A model generated the notes under the pieces. It searched no databases. It had not been told where the DNA came from and saw only the letters and a program-made list of their open reading frames with translations. Shown here piece by piece: positions 63,860-64,000 of a DNA stretch of 64,000 nt. Source of the DNA: Branchiostoma belcheri. Lineage: Eukaryota > Chordata > Leptocardii > Amphioxiformes > Branchiostomatidae. The DNA lies in the NCBI RefSeq assembly GCF_001625305.1, contig NW_017802514.1:437327-501326 (forward strand). Reading direction: 5' to 3'. The position numbers and the translations under genes were made by a program. Every line of letters starts with the position of its first letter. Position 1 is the stretch's first letter.

Positions 63860-64000
63860 TCAAACACAGGACTGCATTAGACAGTTTTCCTTCATGGCAA
63901 AACTCATATTTTTAATCCCTCCTGGTTCACTTCAAATAGAACATCCCTTGTAATAAAATTTGCGTGTTGCTAAAGTTTTCTTGGACTTTTGTGAAGAAGT

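Overview
The window is eukaryotic nuclear DNA. It holds nine spliced protein-coding genes whose short, strongly conserved exons (GT-AG introns) lie in AT-rich, repeat-filled introns and spacers. Protein similarity, compact genes, tRNA-derived SINEs, abundant short inverted-repeat transposons and many TACATGTA/ACTAGT palindromes suggest an invertebrate deuterostome, most likely an amphioxus (Branchiostoma). The organism call is inference; the gene calls come from reading the translated exons.

Layout from left to right: PRPF31 (minus, 1-3067, 3' part outside the window); RBM7 (plus, 4111-5613); LRRC45 (plus, 8209-20779); SGSH (minus, 22026-25661); GSPT1/eRF3 (plus, 26732-40494); ISOC2 (minus, 44162-46078); RSL1D1 (plus, 46707-52671); an unrecognised 327-residue gene (plus, 54058-56704); U2AF2 (minus, 57949-63852, 5' part outside). 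Three pairs are head to head with short spacers (PRPF31/RBM7, SGSH/GSPT1, ISOC2/RSL1D1). Three are tail to tail (LRRC45/SGSH, GSPT1/ISOC2, unknown gene/U2AF2).

The genes are mostly housekeeping: splicing (PRPF31, U2AF2), nuclear RNA decay (RBM7), translation termination (GSPT1), nucleolar ribosome biogenesis (RSL1D1), centrosome (LRRC45), lysosomal heparan sulfate breakdown (SGSH) and an isochorismatase-like hydrolase (ISOC2). They are not a pathway. Their human counterparts do fall into three tight clusters (19q13.42, 17q25.3, 16p13.13), so the window looks like a piece of an old chordate linkage group.

Three genes (RBM7, GSPT1, RSL1D1) carry single-base frame breaks, all in or beside mononucleotide runs, with intact coding on both sides. 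These look like sequence errors more than decay. The most unusual structure is in LRRC45: the 3' end of coding exon 1 and its splice donor are repeated seven times in tandem. The introns hold many small transposons, several with readable terminal inverted repeats and target-site duplications. I found no clear new multi-gene system, no CRISPR array and no intact transposase or reverse-transcriptase gene.
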